DNA of 16,868 nt, from contig NWUY0300009654.1 in NCBI GenBank assembly GCA_004151065.3, positions 23,842 to 40,709 on the forward strand. Reading direction: 5' to 3'. Positions within the stretch are counted from its first letter, which is position 1. Every line of letters begins with the position of its first letter. Below are positions 1 to 10,212 of the stretch, one piece after another. The notes under the pieces are model-generated. The model was not told the DNA's origin. It saw nothing but the letters and a program-made list of their open reading frames with translations, and did not search any database. The translations under genes and the position numbers were made by a program. The stretch is from Larix sibirica. Its lineage: Eukaryota; Streptophyta; Pinopsida; Pinales; Pinaceae.

Positions 1-86
1 CCCCTCTATGCTAATATCACTTCACTTTCATACTGTGTTTTGTTTTATTATGATTACCCCTCTATGCTAATATCACTTCACTTTCA
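1..86. repeat. 30-bp direct repeat, period 56 bp
   Basis: Positions 1-30 recur exactly at 57-86 (beginning CCCCTCTATGCTAATATCAC). A 26-base spacer lies between them. The first copy touches the window edge, so the repeat may be part of a longer tandem array to the left. Confidence 0.9.
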
Positions 87-536
87 GAATAAGCAATGCA
101 AACGAAGCACCGATACTTACAAGGAAACATTATCAAGACCAAGGTATTGGCTTATACTCTTTTCTTGAGGGGTCATCATAAAAGATAGGACAATATATAG
201 ACACCGAACTATTAGCAGACTCTTTGCCTGACGTTGCCGACCCCAGGCAACAGAGAGAATAGGATGCCAAGTGAAAGGAAGGAATAGTGTTTGATCCCTA
301 AGCTTCGCCAACTCAATAACAAAAAACAAATTCAAAAAATTGTCAATGATGTCCGATCACTGATATACAGCAGAAGCCATGCTAAAAAGATTCAACATTC
401 GAAACTAGACAATAGTAATGGTGACATATTTCCTTTCAACAACCATAATAATGAATCGGGGTCATATACCTTCTAGAACTTTTATCTCTCAGTATTCCAT
501 AATAGATACAAATGATATACAAGCTCTAGCAGTCAA

Positions 537-646
537 GCGATAAGCACCATGCAGTAATGTACACTGCAGGACATACAAGGGTATATATATCATTCAATGT
601 GCAAATATCCTGCAGTGTACATCACTGTGGGGTGCATAAGCATCGC
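537..646. repeat. Long imperfect hairpin (inverted repeat)
   Basis: Arms 552-571 and 608-627 pair over 20 bases with one mismatch; the inner 15 bases (ATGTACACTGCAGGA and its complement) are perfect. Weaker pairing extends outward to GCGAT at 537-541 and ATCGC at 642-646, giving an imperfect stem of about 35 bp around a 36-base AT-rich loop. It could be a small MITE or a miRNA-like foldback. It lies 614-723 bases past the eEF1B-gamma stop codon. Confidence 0.75.
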
Positions 647-1259
647 CCCTTAAAAGTGCCCATAACCATATTCGAAATAATTTAGATGTTACTCTCAAAT
701 TACTAAAAAATAGCTCAGATAAAATATGACCATCTATTGGGCTTATCAGTAAAAAAAATCTAACGAAGCTAAACCCAACCAAATCATTGCATTGATACTA
801 ATATAAGTGAGTAGTAAAAACAATGCCAGTTTCCTCAAAATATGGGCATTTGGCAAACATAGTTCATCTTGCAATTATGCTAAAATAAAAGGAGAAACAG
901 ATCCAAATGCTTCTTCAACACCCAAATGTGACAATTTCTGAGGTGGAATCTCTAAAAAGAGCGTCGTATTCTAACAAAACATAAACTAGCATGTCAGATA
1001 GATGAAAAATTACAGAATATGTTGAAAAAAAAGTATTAAAACCACCACAAGTGAGGTTATTGTATACATAGTAGATAACTTTACATTAACACTAACATCA
1101 AACCCTCACAGCTAAACCCTTGAAATGTAGTAGAAGTAACTGTGTTCAAGTTACAGCAAAAGTAATCAAAGCAATGTTGCCAACTGTAGCAAGATATAGT
1201 GTCTCGTGCCAGAAATAATATGACTCAATCTCTGAAAGGCAACTTCAAAAGGGAATACA

Positions 1260-4200
1260 TCACTTGAAACATTTGGCATCCAACAAAGGCTCACCTTCAA
1301 AGGGCTCTTGATCTTCAATCATGGCATTTGTACGTTCTCTCTGAGCTTCATCGTTAATGTCCACCTTAGTCCATTCATACAATTCCATATCATAGCATTC
1401 ATCCATGACAAACTTGGGGATTTCAGGCCCACGGAAGAGCCATAATCCTTTGACTTTAAAAGGGCCCTCTTTTCCAATGATAAGCATCTTTCCAAAAGCA
1501 TACTTCCGTGCAAGATCCATACGCTGCAAGAATCCTGTAACTTTGTTCAATGTGACAAATGAAACTGTGTTCTCATCGTTGTATTTGTACTCACAGAACC
1601 ACAAGGAATATCCTTCGGGATCATACATATCCCAGAACCCTGCACAGACAGAGATCACGATAAATGGGCACAAAAGGCAACTGCAAGTACCATGTGGCAG
1701 AATATCATACCATAAAATGTGACATCAGATGATTGGATATATGCAAAATTTTAGTGTGGAAACAATTCCTCTGCAACGAAATTACTGCTATATTTGGAAA
1801 TTAACACAAATGTAGAAATCTCTTCCTTGTAGAAGACCAAAAAGATCACCGTTTCTCAGAATTTAAAAACTATGCATACTACGTTTAATATGAAGCTAAC
1901 CCACACCTTTAATAGCAACCTCTCGAAAATTAGTCTTTGTGTTTGAGTAAAGTCTCTTCCAATCATCAAGAATCATTTTACTGGGTTGCAGAAGATCAAG
2001 AGAATTTTTTGGCTTTGGCTTGGGGGCCTCATCCTCCTCAGCTGCAGGAGGATCTTCCACCTTAGGCTTTGCAGGTTCTTTTTTGACCTCTTTAGGCTTA
2101 TGCTTTTGTTCTTTAGCTTGAACAGCCTTCTTATTAATTTGCACAACTGGAGGAACAGCATCTGCTTGTTTAACCTCACCCAAAATCTTCTTGAATTTCG
2201 GTTGATTAACCATAGTCCAAAAGTACCGCTCAACATGAGGAAACTCTTTAGTGAAATCTTTTGTCATGCATCTCGTAAAACCCTGATACATGTTGCATGT
2301 CACAATAATGTCTGCCAATGTTATGGAATGCCCAACCAGGTAGGTGTTTGTAGCTAGATGTGAATTCAATGCAACTAAACCTCTCTTGAGGCTAGCAATG
2401 GTGGCCTCCTCTGCCTGCATTATCAAACGCTACAGTTGTTCAATTACTTCTGCTAACATCCATAATAATACATTTGGCATAAAATGATTTAAGAACAAAA
2501 AACAGACCGGTGGAAGGTACACTCCATATCCAAATCGAGGAAAGTACCACCCCATGATGTTTATGTCAATCTCTAAAGAAGAAAAATCTATCCACTGTTC
2601 AACATGGGCCTGAAATATCCCACAATATGTTCAAAGTGGTAAGTTTGGTGAATCATAGAAATGACAAAATATCATAAAAGAACGTTCTCCAGTTAAAATT
2701 TGAGAATATATTCATATTTGTAGAAAACAGAAAAATCAAATGAGCAATACAACTCACATAATCAATTAGTGAAGATCCAAACAGGGTATTGTCACCCTTC
2801 AATCGTGCAACTGCAAAGAGAAAATGAGTCAGCGGCATCCATTACATGAAGCACACACCTTGTTACAAATGCACAACATAAAAAAAACTTGAAACACCAT
2901 TCTCACCATGACGTGCAATGGCATTACTTTCAAAAACTGCACCCTCAGGTGTCTCCAAAACCGGATACTGTCAAACCCAGTTCAAAAAGATCTAAATGAA
3001 TCTACACACGGTAAAAGAAAACTAGGCAAGTATATCAATGGTCCACGAATCCTGACCAAATAATAGCATAATTTCTAGCATACCTTTCCTAAAGGATTCA
3101 TTTTAAGGAATTCAGGGGATTTATTTGTCACTCCCCCCTCAAAATTTGGAGCTAAGGTGAGTTCAAAACCAGCGTATTCTGCAGCAATGCGTGCTTTAAA
3201 GCCATTTTTATTGATAGCCGATGCATATAAAGTCTGCACAAATAATGCAAGAAGAAAATCAGTAATAATCTAAGAGTATGATAGTTAAGCATACCCACTT
3301 AAGCTAACATAGTGAAACTCATGTTAAAAGACTCACCTTAAAGCACTTAATATGCTTACACATATGGACATCTTGTCCATGATGCTTCTGAAGAGAGATA
3401 GATGCAACTTGTACTCTCTATCACTACTGGGGAAAGGGCTAATACAGAAATCATATCTGTGTTGCAAGGGGATGCGTCCCCTGCCCTAGGGGACAGGACC
3501 TGGGATAGGGATAGAAACATCCCCTACTATTGAGGACGTTGACCCAACAGATTTTCCATAAATTGAGGACATTCCCCATAAAATAAAACATTGTTGAAAA
3601 AAACAGCAGAGAATGAAAATAGCAGAGAATGAAAATAGCAGAGAATGAAAAACAGCAGGAAACATCAGAGCATCACTGCTAGGCACTTTATATCTGCCCA
3701 AAAACCCTAAATCCCTCTCTTTATTTATTTTGTCATTTACCTCTTGTGAACAGAGAGACGGAGAAAATAATTGGGGTTTACTATGCTATTGCTGATTTTT
3801 GGAAGGATTTGTTAGCGATGACCAGTAATAAATATTAAAGAGCAGAACTCCTCAGTTTTCAACTTCAGGAGTCGGATATTCAGCTTTCTCATTGTTTCAT
3901 TTCAGTTTCAGGTTTATTCATTCAGAATTTCACTTTCAGACTTCTTCATTCCAATTTCCAGATTATTAGTGAATGACTATTATAATTTATTTCATGTTGT
4001 AAGTTTTATAATTCACGTCTTTAATGTAAAATTATTTTCTATCCTCCATGTCTTTATACAGTTGTACTATGTATGTTTAATCTCTACAACTGCCCATGGC
4101 TACTGATTGGAAAAAATAAGCAGAAGAAGTTCATAACAAAAGGCACCAGGAGAATTGTGAGAACTTAAATTTCCCGAATGCCTACATTAACATAGTTGGT

Positions 4201-5476
4201 TTTTGACGGTATTTAAAATGGTCACCTCTAATGCAAAGATGAGTTCAACTTGCTCCAAGGTAAATATATTTACAGTATACCATTTATCTCAAGCATGTCA
4301 CTAATCTGCATATATAAAAATTGAATATATTAGAAATGCAAAGGTTATTTTCCATAAACAGTGTATTTATGGTTTAATTGGCAAATTTATCTACATGCCT
4401 TCTTACCTCGTAAATTTATTGTTCTCACTGGAATCGAAAGGATCTCAACCTATAAAATTCCAAAGGAAATCAACCTTTTTATGGGTTGCACCACCTCCTC
4501 TACCTTCTTTAGACTATTTTCAATGCAACTTCACACAATTATAGCTACCTGTGCAAAGTCACTTCTTACTTTAACTCTACTTTAACTAATGTTGAAAGCT
4601 ATCAATAAATTAACCCTGAGGGAAGTCCCAAGTCAGTAAAGCCAGGTGTTATTACATCTCCACCAAGATTCGGGTTTGATCCTCACAATTAGTTTTAAGT
4701 CAGGGCAGCCAGTTGCATAGTGTAAGCAACGTCCCAAAAAAAATTAATAAATCTAAACCAACCAAGATAAAATTGATTGTCATAAGCCACCACAATAAAG
4801 TTTAAAAATCTAAATGAAGACTGACAGGCAGTTTCTGGAACACAGATTGCTGGCTATGGACGGCGATGGTTAAAAAGATAAAGCAAAAACTAAGATCAGT
4901 GCAGACCTCCCATACCACCATGAGAACATGGGAGTGCCAAATAAGTACGACCAGGTTTAAACCCCAAGATTCGCTAGCTTCAAAAAAAAATCATAAAATG
5001 TCGACAATGAATCTGTCTCTACTGGGGGAATCGCTCCACACAACTAAGCGATTTGTAAGAACTATGTGAGAACAAACAACCAAGCAGGGAATCGATACAG
5101 AGTAAACTAAGTCAATGCACTCTTTAAACCCTAGTGCTATTACACACAAGTAAGGATCTAAAACTTCCGAATAGCATACCAAACAAATCATGTTTTTAAC
5201 AACATCAGCCAAACGTAAAATTTGCCTGTTGCAGCCAGCTATCACAACCAAGTAAAACAGTAAAATGTAGATCAAAGCAAATCAATGAACTCTTTAAACC
5301 CAAGAGATCTTCCGAAACACAAAAGTAAAGATCTAGAAATTCCTGGGAGCAAACCAAACAAACCATTCTTTTAACAAACATCGGCCAACCGCAACATTTG
5401 CCTGTTGCAGCCAACTAATCACAACCGAAGAGAAACAGTAAAAGAAAAAATAACAGTAGCTACTCACCACTGCCAT
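1260..5476 (-). CDS. Elongation factor 1B gamma subunit (eEF1B-gamma), complete, 7 coding exons
   Basis: eEF1B-gamma is the scaffold subunit of the cytosolic eEF1B complex, which reloads eEF1A with GTP during translation elongation. Coding exons, in order: 5476-5468, 3233-3084, 2967-2907, 2810-2758, 2609-2508, 2414-1907, 1639-1260. All six introns are GT-AG and the joined frame gives 420 residues, close to plant homologues (about 410-420, from memory). Residues 4-84 form the thioredoxin-like GST N-domain, with NPLGKYPVLETPEG and FESNAIAR. Residues 92-205 form the GST C-domain, with EQWIDFSSLE, NTYLVGHSITLAD and FPHVERYFW. Residues 206-262 are a Lys/Glu/Pro-rich linker. Residues 263-420 form the eEF1G C-terminal domain, from LDLL through FWDMYDPEGYSLWF to the terminal LDAKCFK. 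The start ATG-GCA-GTG joins the next exon as MAVTLYA, matching the family's N-terminus. No stop or frameshift is visible, so the gene looks functional. The identification is very secure; the weakest point is the 9-base first exon. Confidence 0.95.
3476..3494. repeat. Short perfect inverted repeat
   Basis: Arms GTCCCCT (3476-3482) and AGGGGAC (3488-3494) flank a 5-base loop, in a locally GC-rich patch within AT-rich intron 1. It is probably incidental, or the remnant of a small mobile element. Confidence 0.4.
3605..3652. repeat. Three tandem copies of a 16-bp unit
   Basis: The unit AGCAGAGAATGAAAAT is repeated at 3605, 3621 and 3637, the third copy differing in its last base. A partial fourth copy (cagcagg) follows. 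It is a minisatellite-like run inside intron 1, with no function apparent. Confidence 0.9.
5085..5440. repeat. Imperfect tandem duplication, period about 170-176 bp, in intron 1
   Basis: Two adjacent blocks share several anchors in the same order. TCTTTAAACCC occurs at 5121 and 5291, AAACCAAACAAA-like text occurs in both, and TTTGCCTGTTGCAGCCA occurs at 5221 and 5397. The period shifts from 170 to 176 bp through small indels. The duplication lies within 30-380 bp of the intron donor. Confidence 0.8.
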
Positions 5477-6052
5477 AGTTCCAGAAACCGATTGTAAAGC
5501 CTTGCAGGCAACACGGTGTATGCAACCCAATGAATACTTAGTATTCAACCTGTCCAAATGTAAAACGTTTATCAAAGAAACTCTCAAACATTTTGGCTTT
5601 GAAAACCAGGGTCAACTTCGAAATCTTAAATAATAGAAAATTGCTCACCTAGATTAAACAAAATAGCAAAATAGAAAGCATGGAGTTTGCATACACATCT
5701 TGCTCTCCTAGTTAATCTTCTTAAACATCTACGAGTAGTAAACAATTGCAGGAGGCATTAAAATATCTACTTAAAAATTAGACTACAACTTGTTGCGTGT
5801 TCTACATATAAAATCATATTCATGTTGAATTGACTCCATACTACTGGCTAGGTATGATATGGATAGTCAAATTGTGGAGAAGAGAGGCAATTACGATGGG
5901 AAGAATGCCACACTTCCAATATTCCTGCATATACCTTTATGTAGATTTCCCCCATGAATTTATGCGTGAAATTACTGGTGTGAGGATGAAGACTAAAGAG
6001 TACATAATGGGGGAATTGAGATGAATAAAAGTGTGTCTGGGTGGAGGGGACA
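5477..6052 (-). promoter_or_regulatory. 5' UTR and presumed promoter region of eEF1B-gamma
   Basis: This 576-bp stretch lies between the ATG and the edge of the outer LTR, so the core promoter should be here. On the minus strand a good donor (ctag|gtgagc, about 5648) and a possible acceptor (ttggacag, about 5557) could define a small 5' UTR intron. No convincing TATA box was found at a sensible distance; an AT-rich TTTATATGT lies near 5812 on the minus strand. Short open frames on the plus strand around 5830-6024 show no recognisable protein. The transcription start cannot be fixed from sequence alone. Confidence 0.4.
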
Positions 6053-6555
6053 TGCAATGCCCCAGCCTTGAATGGCTTCATGTGCTTCTGCGGCATGATC
6101 ACCTAAGTGGTCATTGATCAGCATGGACAAACATGATGGAAGGTTGATGGCTAGAAGAATCAGTTTTGGAGTGCCCTTGCATATTGCGAAGGCACACCAC
6201 AAACATGATGGTGCCCTTGCTCAAACACCGGGGAAACTGTAGACCTTGGCAACTTGCATTAGTTAGACACACCAAGAGAAGCTTGGAAGGGAACTTGGTG
6301 AGGGAAGGCAAAGAAGGTTACTGAAGGTAACCTTGTTTGCAAGTACCCACTATGCATGAGGAACAAAGTGGCTAAGAAGCACTGATAGTCTTAGAGATGA
6401 CTTGGGCACACTTGATTGGGTGCATGCAACTAGGCGTACTTAGTTGGTCGCACTTGGGTGGGAGCATGTTTATCGGGGGCATTTGGGTGCACGTCAATTA
6501 GACGGATGTTAGTTGGGCACACACCTTTTGGGAACTCTTATGCACACGTCAATCG

Positions 6556-6652
6556 GATGCACCTTGTCAGGCACATTTGAATTGCACCTTGTCAAGCGCA
6601 CTTGGATGTGCCTTGTCAGGTGCACTTGGACGCACCTTGTCGAGTGCACTTG
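6556..6652 (+). repeat. Four tandem copies of a 24-25 bp unit in the outer LTR
   Basis: Units start at 6556, 6580, 6605 and 6629. Each contains GCACCTTGTC (or a close variant) and ends in CACTTG. Looser copies of the same GGGCACACTTG theme extend on both sides, about 6400-6830. The array lies in the presumed U3, upstream of the TATA box. Confidence 0.8.
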
Positions 6653-6891
6653 GATGAATGGTAGATGGATGCATTGTTGGGCACACTTGACATGGAGCAA
6701 CTTTAGATGTTGTGAACGTGTGGCACGGTGGGCACGACGGCATGGACAGTAAGCACGACAACATGGAAATGATGATCGTAGACAAGTCATGTGGCCACAA
6801 TTGAGTTGGGAGATTGGGCACTTGGGTCCACCTTGGATTTGAAGAGGTTTGCACAATGCCTAAGAAGGGGCCAAGTGCAAGGAAAGTCTCA

Positions 6892-6898
6892 TATAAAA
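6892..6898 (+). promoter_or_regulatory. TATA box of outer LTR
   Basis: TATAAAA sits downstream of the U3 repeats and about 300 bases upstream of the AATAAA at 7194. This spacing fits an LTR promoter and R region. Transcription would run away from the divergent eEF1B-gamma gene. Confidence 0.5.
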
Positions 6899-7193
6899 GG
6901 AGGATGCCTCAAAGGTTTTAAGGAATCAATCATCTTTGGTCATACACACGTGTGTTCAAAGAGCTCTAAGATAGTGCTAAGTTTAGGGTTGGTATAGTGG
7001 GGAGAAATGGAAGAGGATGAATGAATAGAAGACGAAGAGGAAAAGACCTATAGGAGGCAATCTTGTAGAAGCTTCAGGGGTTGGATTCTGCAAGTCTATT
7101 GGGCATGGGCAGAAAGTAGTATTGCCTTAGACTCATTGTACATCTATAATTGAGTTTCAGGCCCTTCTTGTATTATGTAACATTTTTCATCTA

Positions 7194-7199
7194 AATAAA
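7194..7199 (+). terminator. Poly(A) signal of outer LTR
   Basis: AATAAA lies in an AT-rich stretch after TTGTATTATGTAACA, a typical context for plant LTR polyadenylation. Confidence 0.5.
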
Positions 7200-7434
7200 G
7201 ATCAAGGCATTCACCTTGGGTGCCACTTGTACATGTGTATTGTTCTTACTTTACCTAGATGAATGTTGTTATGTTTCATGTGAAGCATTGTATTGGCTAA
7301 GTATTGTTGGGATGTTTTAAAGGCCATGGTTGAATGTGTGCCCTCTGTTGAATGAACTTGGTTGCAGAGGATCTAGTTTCATTTGATGGATTGTAGCTTA
7401 AGGAGAAGTTATGGGCATAGCTTAGGTGAAGAGG

Positions 7435-7439
7435 CATAG
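7435..7439. repeat. Target site duplication, left copy (CATAG)
   Basis: The five bases CATAG directly precede the left LTR of the inner element and recur exactly at 13030-13034 after the right LTR. They mark the insertion point inside the outer LTR. Confidence 0.92.
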
Positions 7440-8724
7440 TGCCATAACCCCAAGGCGTCGTTCTCTAAGCTTTCCCAACCCTTGATGGATATGTGACACT
7501 ACATTGGTGGACTACATCCTCGTTCACAGTTTGCCCATACCTTCAACTATGAAGTACCAATTGCTTGAGCCTACCTATGCCCAACAACCTTGCCAACCTA
7601 CGCTTTGACTTAGATTATTATGTTTGTGATATTACTTATCCAATTTAACAGCTAAACAAGAGACCAAACCACGACACAAGATATAGGGTGGGTGCCCAAA
7701 CTAGGCACTCGGTAAGTCTTTATTAAGTGAACAAGTTACAATAGGTGATCCGGGCAATGGTCAAAACCTCACTGATACAAAGGGGGTGCAACCTTCATCC
7801 TGCTACCTACAATACAACAAACAAACACCTTGGGTGCTATGTACCCAAATTCTCTCGATTCGCTTGTCATCCATCGGCTTTGTCTCTCTCGAAGCTTGTT
7901 GTCGTAACCCATTTCACTTGGGTTCTCTATAGTGGCACCCTCCAACCGTAGAATTGTTAACCCTTATCCTTAGCTCTTTGGTTGGAGGACTTCTTGGTCT
8001 CTTCCTTGCTTGGATCCTTTGCCACTTGTGTGCTCGTCTTATATATTTGAGGAGAGATTTCATCCTCCTCATAGGTGGGTGCCCAAGCCTTCCCTTGGCC
8101 AACACCTTTTTAAAGCGATGTGTTGTTTGGGAAAACCCAAGGAAAGTGGGTGCTCTCCCAATGGTCATCCCCAAGGTCTGTCATTAACTTTTTCGACCCA
8201 ATTTCTAGCACTTGGGCGCTTCTCCAACTCTCCTCTTGGACACACCCATGTAGGTGCGCCACTCTATCAATTGTTTTGTCAATTCTTTGACATGCGCCCG
8301 AGCCCCTTTTCCCATGAGACCATGTGTCATGCCAATGGCATCCACCTATGCCCTACATGGTGTGCAACTATTTTTCACCTCATCGAGGTGTCCTACCACC
8401 ATGCTTGGGCAAGTGGACCTGATGGCATCTCTTCAACTTTGTTGCTTGTCGAAGCCTTTTTTGTTGAATCCTCTTGGCGACTCTCAAATATCCTTGCAAA
8501 TGATCCCCTTGCTGAAGCCTCTTGGTCGCATGCTCTAGTGCTGAAAGCTCCACACCCATGCTTGATCCATCACTGACCGCGATTGTCTTGCGTGTTCCCG
8601 GAAGTGCCCAAATATGTCGATCCACCTCTTGGTTGTGTCGGGCATTGCAGTGTCCCATGCATCTGAGTTGTCAATGGATGAATTGGTGAGGGTTCATTGC
8701 TTTCCGTAAGGCAAGGACATTACA
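7440..8724 (-). repeat. Inner element 3' LTR
   Basis: On the minus strand it starts TGTAATGTCC directly after the polypurine tract and ends GGTTATGGCA. It aligns along its length with 11758-13029. A TATATA core lies near 8040 and AATAAA at 7719-7724, both in minus-strand sense. The long open frames on its plus strand are spurious. Confidence 0.92.
7719..7724 (-). terminator. Poly(A) signal in inner 3' LTR
   Basis: AATAAA on the minus strand lies within a block of about 40 bases (7687-7726) that is missing from the other LTR. Confidence 0.45.
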
Positions 8725-8737
8725 TCCTCCCCCACTC
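8725..8737 (-). other. Polypurine tract of inner element
   Basis: The minus strand reads GAGTGGGGGAGGA immediately before the LTR start TGTAATG. This is the standard place and composition for priming plus-strand DNA synthesis. Confidence 0.88.
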
Positions 8738-9564
8738 AAATTTGTTGTTTTCCTTGGGAACGTCTGAAGAACTCATGTTGTTCCTCTTCAACTAATGTCT
8801 AGAATTTCACGTCCCTATGAGATACTCTCAACCATGTCACAATGCCATTAGAGAATCCTTGCTTCCATATGCCCTCGCATTCCCGTTGTTGTGTTGATTC
8901 ACCCTTGGGGATCATGAAGGGACAAGTTGGGTCACGAGTCCAACTTCATGTCTCTTCATGAAAGTGCTCCTTTTCCCAACATCTGAACTGAATTCCTTGA
9001 ATTTGATTCTACCATGTGCCATGCCTCTTAGAATCACTTCCTAGTCAACTCCAAGGCTTCTACCTGTTGTCAAATGTTGTTGTAGTGCGTATGTTGCTCA
9101 CCCTTCTACTTCAGTTTTGGGTGCTTGGTTCATATTGGGTAAGTGTTGTTGGAGTTCACTTCGACTTCTTCAACACTTAGTCTATTTCTTTGCTTAGCAT
9201 TGTTCTATGATACCTTGGCCTCGCTACCTCTCCTTTGTCAGGGGGCACTTTATTGTCTTCTCTAGTAAAGAGTGGGAGGGAAGTGGCTATTAATGCCACC
9301 ACCCCTGAATATCTTGATTTGTGAGCCTTTCTGAGCTTTGTCAGGTCTACCTGGCCCATACTTTGAACTCAACTATAACATAAGTGGAACGTTCGATCCA
9401 ATCTTACCATCACCTTCCACCAACAATTGATCTACCTTTGGGTCACCCTGTCGATTTTCCTATCCAAGTGCGTCCAAATCCTCTTCATGCTCTTCCTTGG
9501 CTGCCACATATCGAGGTTTCTTAACTGTTGTCTGGTTTCCTTATGCAATTAGTATGTTTTCCTT
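8738..9564 (-). other. Non-coding tail of inner element between protease and polypurine tract
   Basis: Minus-strand translation gives only short pieces, for example VKKPRYVAAKEEHEEDLDAL after the protease frame, and then frequent stops. I find none of the reverse transcriptase, RNase H or integrase signatures. The space is far too small for them, so most of pol has been deleted or was never present. Confidence 0.7.
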
Positions 9565-10191
9565 CTATTGGTTATCACTTCGGATGTTGTTCCTTGTGTT
9601 TCCTACCACCTGACCTATGCCCTTGTTCACCATGCATACCATTGTCACTTTTTCTTTTCCTTGGGATCCTCCATTGCTCCTTGCATAAGGAGATGGGTTG
9701 GTGCTTTCATTGGTTGTTGCAACCAATCGCAAGGAAATCATGTGGACAACTCCCACAATATGCCTCCTTATCGTTGGGACGATGATTTGTTGTTCACTTG
9801 AAAAGAAAACCAAGCAATCCAAATGTGAAACAATGGCTAAATGTGTCATCCGCAAGAACTCTTTCCCAAGGACAAGATCAAAACCATCCATAGGAACTAT
9901 GTCGAGGTTTTCCTTCCCATGCCATTCGCCTATCTTCATTGCAACTCCCTTTGTTGTGCCAACCAATCGCTCCACCTCCAAGATCACTACCTTGAAGGAG
10001 GTTTGTGCTAGCTCAACTTGAAATCTGAACCTATCGACCACTTCTGTTTTCACAAAGTTATGGGTGGAAATATTGTCCACTAGTGCGATGATGGTCTTCC
10101 TATCCACTTCTACCGGAACATGGCACAAGTTCGTCATGTCTTCTTCTTCACACCTAGCCATAGTTAGTTCCTTGGCTATGGCATTGAACAT
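9565..10191 (-). pseudogene. Retroviral-type aspartic protease domain (Ty3 pol/gag-pro), active site altered
   Basis: This 208-residue open frame contains HVPVEVDRKTIIALVDNISTHNFV (in part) near residues 24-47 and VAMKIGEWHG plus VPMDGFDLVLGKEFL further on. That is the usual layout of plant Ty3 proteases, (V/I)xALVDTGATHNFV ... VxIGEWxG ... VVPMDDFxVVLGxDFL. The catalytic triad Asp-Thr-Gly is Asp-Asn-Ile here (positions 10077-10069), which should abolish or change catalysis. The frame is open for its whole length, unlike gag. A stop separates it from the upstream zinc-knuckle frame. Confidence 0.85.
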
Positions 10192-10212
10192 CTATAAGAC
10201 TCCAACTGATAG

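Larger units (their letters stand above)
1..1259. other. 3' UTR and downstream intergenic sequence of eEF1B-gamma
   Basis: The first few hundred bases below 1260 should be the 3' UTR on the minus strand. No clean AATAAA lies close to the stop; a CAATAA-type signal occurs near 1060. The remainder holds a long imperfect hairpin (537-646) and a 30-bp direct repeat (1-86). A minus-strand open frame around 117-335 ends at a textbook donor (gtaagt near 122), so it could be an exon of another gene, but its peptide is not recognised and no matching acceptor is clear. Confidence 0.5.
3234..5467 (-). other. Intron 1 of eEF1B-gamma (2234 bp)
   Basis: The donor is gtgagt directly after codon 3 and the acceptor is tgtgcag before Thr4. 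The other five introns are 93-267 bp, so this one is about ten times longer. It contains a threefold 16-bp repeat (3605-3652), a short GC-rich hairpin (3476-3494) and an imperfect tandem duplication of about 170-176 bp near the 5' end (roughly 5085-5440). I see no open reading frame with recognisable similarity inside it. Leader introns placed right after the start codon often raise expression of plant translation-factor genes; that role here is inference only. Confidence 0.85.
6053..7434 (+). repeat. Outer element 5' LTR, left part
   Basis: It begins TGCAATGCCCC and reads as an LTR on the plus strand. Imperfect tandem repeats occupy the presumed U3 (6400-6830), a TATA box (TATAAAA, 6892-6898) is followed by about 540 bases, and a poly(A) signal AATAAA sits at 7194-7199. 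The rest of the LTR resumes at 13035 after the inner insertion. The open frames inside it show no recognisable protein. Confidence 0.6.

Noticed and set aside
1405-1722. 105-residue plus-strand open frame
   Set aside because: It is a shadow of the last eEF1B-gamma exon on the opposite strand.
4600-4990. Possible tRNA-derived SINE(s) in intron 1, from GGGTTTGATCCTC (about 4670) and AGGTTTAAACCCC (about 4951) resembling Pol III B boxes
   Set aside because: No convincing A box at the right distance, no clear target duplication, and the matches are weak.
6509-6856. Overlapping open frames on both strands with repeated peptide motifs
   Set aside because: The repetition comes from the 24-bp tandem repeats of the outer LTR, not from a repeat protein.
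8010-8576. 188-residue plus-strand open frame
   Set aside because: It lies wholly inside the inner 3' LTR, antisense to the element. The matching part of the other LTR does not keep the same frame, and the peptide resembles no known family.
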